Source: Flavobacterium sp. AED (GTDB taxonomy: Bacteria > Bacteroidota > Bacteroidia > Flavobacteriales > Flavobacteriaceae). From it: DNA of 64,000 bases. Below, one piece after another: positions 61,581 through 64,000 of the stretch. The first letter of the stretch is position 1, and every line of letters begins with the position of its first letter. Position numbers and translations under genes: made by a program. Below the pieces are notes generated by a model. The model was not told the DNA's origin, searched no databases, and saw only the letters and a program-made list of their open reading frames with translations. Where the stretch lies: the NCBI RefSeq assembly GCF_000812945.1, contig NZ_JSYM01000001.1, forward strand, positions 496,001-560,000, read 5' to 3'.

Positions 61581-62129
61581 TTACATTCTGACCAATCGAA
61601 TATCAATTTCCCTGTCTACATAATTCCATTCTTCTGTTTTACGAAGTGCTTCTAAAAGCTCTTCAAAAGCAACGGCATCAGCTGGAGCATATTCGAACCA
61701 AGTCAAAAAATCAAAAGGCTCATCAATATCTCTAGAATGAAATAACTTCCTGGCAATTGCAGGCAAATATTTCATTCCCGTTTGGGTATGCTGGGATTTA
61801 TTTTCCATTATTTTTCTACGTTCATCTTGCGCGAGATTCCACTATTCTTCTGATTTTCGGATGGGAATAAATGCGGCTAAAGTAGCTTCGGATCGACCTA
61901 AATCTTCTTGAATAGCAACTAATTTATCTTTATCCTCTTTCTCCGTATACCGAAGGTTACTCACAATTCCTTTTAGAGTCCAAATTCCTCCTTTAGACTG
62001 GGTCAAAGAACTTGAAATTCTTTTTATGTGAGAAACGGACTCGATTGGTTCTCCTTTCAAAGCGATCATTGAAGTTACTTTCCACTCCCCGGTATTATCA
62101 CCTATAAAATCGAAAATTGTAGTATTCAT
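61581..62129 (-). pseudogene. Chlorite dismutase-like gene interrupted by a single in-frame TAG
   Basis: Two open frames (62129-61842 and 61808-61581) are in the same frame and together give a full-size (about 182-codon) chlorite dismutase of the short, dimeric lineage. The joint reads IPIRKSEE, TAG, then WNLAQDERRKIMENKSQH. In relatives such as the Nitrobacter enzyme, as I remember it, this region is IPIRKSAAWWEMTQDERR, so the TAG replaces a Trp codon (TGG). The downstream part keeps the heme-side His region, the catalytic-type Arg in LPAIARKLFH and FDFLTWFEYAPADA. No other damage is seen. Cld heme enzymes turn chlorite into chloride and O2. Confidence 0.8.
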
Positions 62130-62165
62130 ATTGATTTATTTTTACAATTAATATTTAGGGTTGAT

Positions 62166-62203
62166 ACAAAAAATCCCTGAAATGGCTCAATATCTCAGGG
62201 ATT
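62166..62203 (-). terminator. Intrinsic terminator of the nrt operon
   Basis: 9-bp stem AATCCCTGA / TCAGGGATT (62172-62180, 62195-62203), 14-base loop. On the minus strand it is followed by six T residues, about 40 bp after nrtD. It separates nrtD from the chlorite dismutase gene. Confidence 0.8.
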
Positions 62204-62240
62204 CTTAACTTAACTAAACAAATTAAACTAAACCAAAAAA

Positions 62241-63047
62241 TTAACTTTTATACACCATCCCCATATCTTCAATAGAGAATTTATCGGTTAATAGGTGTAA
62301 TAGTTTATCTCTTAACTCTATATATTCGGGCATTTTTACGATTTCGATTTTATTTCTTGGTCTTGGCAAATGAACCTCAACAATTTCTCTGATGGTTGAA
62401 GCCGGGCCGTTATTCAATACCACAATTCTATCCGATAAAAACAATGCTTCTTCGATATCATGCGTAATCATTACGATCGTTTTGTCTCTGTTATTCAAGT
62501 TCCATAATTTCAAAACTTCTAATTGCATGGTTCCCTTGGTAAGTGCATCCAAAGCCCCAAAAGGCTCATCCAATAATAAAACGCCAGGGTTTATAGAAAA
62601 TGCTCTTGCGATTGCTACCCTTTGTTTCATTCCACCGGATAATTGCCCCGGTAATTTATCTTTGTGCTCGTATAAATTAACCATTTTAAGGTTTTTCTCT
62701 ACGATTTCATGTTTTTCTTTTTTGGAACAATTCATTACAGAATCAACTGCTTGAAAAATGTTTTGGTCCACAGTTAACCAAGGTAACAAGGAATAATTTT
62801 GAAAAACAATTCCACGATCTGGTCCCGGTCCTTTTATTTTTTGATTGTCTAATTCAACCGTTCCGCCTGTTGGCGTAATCATTCCTGCAATAGCATTCAT
62901 AATTGTTGATTTCCCACATCCTGAATGCCCAATGATGGATACAATTTCTCCTTTTTTGATAGAAAGATTAATATCTCTTACTGCAATATATTTTCCTTTT
63001 GGAGTTGGAAACGAAATTTCCAAATCTTTGATTTCTAAATAGCTCAT
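62241..63047 (-). CDS. nrtD: Nitrate/nitrite ABC transporter ATP-binding protein
   Basis: A 268-residue ATPase starting at ATG 63047 (MSYLEIKDLEISFPTPKGKY). The frame opens at 63116, but that part would overlap the preceding permease gene. Walker A GHSGCGKSTIM, signature LSGGMKQRVAIARAF, Walker B VLLLDEPFGALDA and His loop MITHDIEEA are all intact. It belongs to the nitrate/sulfonate/taurine group. It is 19 bp after the permease gene. Powers nitrate uptake for the assimilation genes upstream; a sulfonate substrate is less likely given the context. Confidence 0.9.
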   Translation of the reverse strand: MSYLEIKDLEISFPTPKGKYIAVRDINLSIKKGEIVSIIGHSGCGKSTIMNAIAGMITPTGGTVELDNQKIKGPGPDRGIVFQNYSLLPWLTVDQNIFQAVDSVMNCSKKEKHEIVEKNLKMVNLYEHKDKLPGQLSGGMKQRVAIARAFSINPGVLLLDEPFGALDALTKGTMQLEVLKLWNLNNRDKTIVMITHDIEEALFLSDRIVVLNNGPASTIREIVEVHLPRPRNKIEIVKMPEYIELRDKLLHLLTDKFSIEDMGMVYKS

Positions 63048-63066
63048 AATAGTTATTTTTATTTGG

Positions 63067-63960
63067 TTAAGCTTTGTAAGCCACTTTGTTTTCGATATAA
63101 GTAAATAATTTGTCAAAAAGTAATCCTACAACACCTATGATAATGATGGCTGATATCACTTTTTCTAAGCTCAATGCATTCCAGCTGTCCCAAACAAAGA
63201 ACCCAATTCCTGCACCACCAGATAACATTTCACCGGCTACAATTACTAACCAAGCTACACTGATACTCAAACGCAATCCTGTAATGATATGAGGCAAACT
63301 GTACGGAATTAGAATTTTGGTCAGGTAACGCATTTTAGAAAAACCAAAAGCTTTAGCTACGTTTTTATGATCTTGTGGAATCGACGCCACACCAAAAGAG
63401 GTATTGATAAGTGTAGACCACAATGAGGTAATAAAAACAATAAATATAGTTGCCATACCGGTATCTTTAAACACAACCAAACCAATAGGGAACCACGCTA
63501 ACGGAGAAACTGGTTTTAAAAGCTGAACAATTGGATAGAAAATTTGTTTGCATATTGAACTTGCTCCCATCAATATCCCAATTGGAATAGCGACTAATGA
63601 ACCCAATAAAAATCCCATCAATACTGTTTTTATTGAACTGAATAATTGCAATCCAATTCCTTTATCATTTGGTCCGTAATCATAAAAAGGATCGCGAATC
63701 ATTTCGTATAAAACAGTTAATGTAGCTTTTGGATCAGGAAGAGCACCTTTAGTATAATAACTTAATAAGCTCCAAAATCCTCCAAAAACAAACAAACCTA
63801 CTCCTGCCAAAAGCAATGATTTCATTTTTAGCAGCATCATTTGGCCAAACAATTTTATTTTTAAATTTTTGGCTATTTCCCCATTTGAGTTTTCAATTGA
63901 AATACTTTTTACTTGCTCAATGGCATCCATTGTTAATGTATCTTTATCAGACATATTCAT
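63067..63960 (-). CDS. nrtB: Nitrate/nitrite ABC transporter permease
   Basis: A 297-residue permease with about six hydrophobic segments. The cytoplasmic EAA-type loop, NVAKAFGFSKMRYLTKILIP, precedes YSLPHIITGLRLSISVAW, as in NrtB/SsuC/TauC proteins. A long N-terminal cytoplasmic extension (about 55 residues) precedes the first helix. ATG at 63954 is an equally possible start. The binding-protein gene (nrtA) expected upstream is outside the window. The 40 bases after the start (63961-64000) show nothing further. Confidence 0.88.
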   Translation of the reverse strand: MNMSDKDTLTMDAIEQVKSISIENSNGEIAKNLKIKLFGQMMLLKMKSLLLAGVGLFVFGGFWSLLSYYTKGALPDPKATLTVLYEMIRDPFYDYGPNDKGIGLQLFSSIKTVLMGFLLGSLVAIPIGILMGASSICKQIFYPIVQLLKPVSPLAWFPIGLVVFKDTGMATIFIVFITSLWSTLINTSFGVASIPQDHKNVAKAFGFSKMRYLTKILIPYSLPHIITGLRLSISVAWLVIVAGEMLSGGAGIGFFVWDSWNALSLEKVISAIIIIGVVGLLFDKLFTYIENKVAYKA

Positions 63961-64000
63961 TACTTTTTAATTTAATTCTATCTTTTTTTTTCTAATCTTG

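Overview
The window looks like a chromosomal segment of a Bacteroidota bacterium, most likely Flavobacterium or a close relative. It is AT-rich and has weak or no Shine-Dalgarno sequences. Several promoters match the Bacteroidota -7 box TAnnTTTG, and there is a SusC/SusD pair plus family-typical lipoproteins. No rRNA, tRNA, CRISPR array or intact transposase was seen.

Layout. 1-5.5 kb: a truncated GH18/NodB/GT2 membrane enzyme, a NodB-type lipoprotein, a DUF4382 lipoprotein and an unknown lipoprotein. 5.7-35 kb: one large L-rhamnose/rhamnoside locus, all on the minus strand. It has four blocks: (a) rhaT-rhaEW-rhaM-rhaI-rhaB-lutABC; (b) SusC-SusD with three GH78-type proteins, two esterases and the remnant of a third esterase; (c) a GH106 alpha-L-rhamnosidase; (d) a GntR-type and a LysR-type regulator. 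35-43.4 kb: an amino-acid permease with a possible attenuator leader, a DUF155/RMND1-like protein, a RhuM-Fic protein with an upstream remnant of a second copy, a GYF_2 protein, a stand-alone LigD phosphoesterase domain and an M3 oligopeptidase. 43.4-48.7 kb: a 265-bp palindromic repeat, then a TolC/EmrA/EmrB-type efflux operon and an AraC regulator. 48.8-52.6 kb: a CoA-transferase remnant, two small proteins and an arsenic operon (arsR, DUF6428, arsenate-reductase-like phosphatase, acr3). 52.8-64 kb: nitrate/nitrite assimilation (nirB, nirD, DUF4202, PilJ-type sensor kinase, NarL-type regulator, narK), ridA, a chlorite dismutase gene with an in-frame amber codon, and the nitrate ABC transporter genes nrtD and nrtB.

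How it fits together. Rhamnosides would enter through SusCD, be deacylated by the esterases and cut by GH78/GH106 enzymes. RhaT imports free L-rhamnose, RhaM/RhaI/RhaB make L-rhamnulose-1-phosphate, and RhaEW splits it and oxidises L-lactaldehyde to L-lactate. LutABC, in the same gene string, turns L-lactate into pyruvate, so the locus encodes an oxidative route from rhamnoside to DHAP plus pyruvate. The rhaT, susC and GH106 promoters share an upstream element at nearly fixed distance from the -7 box, which points to one regulon. On the nitrogen side, nirB and narK share a TAATACTTAnnTTTG promoter arrangement, and the kinase/regulator pair between them is the natural candidate to act there.

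The items I find most worth checking are the rhamnose operator, the amber-interrupted chlorite dismutase, the permease leader, the palindromic element at 43.4 kb, the shared nirB/narK promoter motif and a structured RNA candidate downstream of narK.
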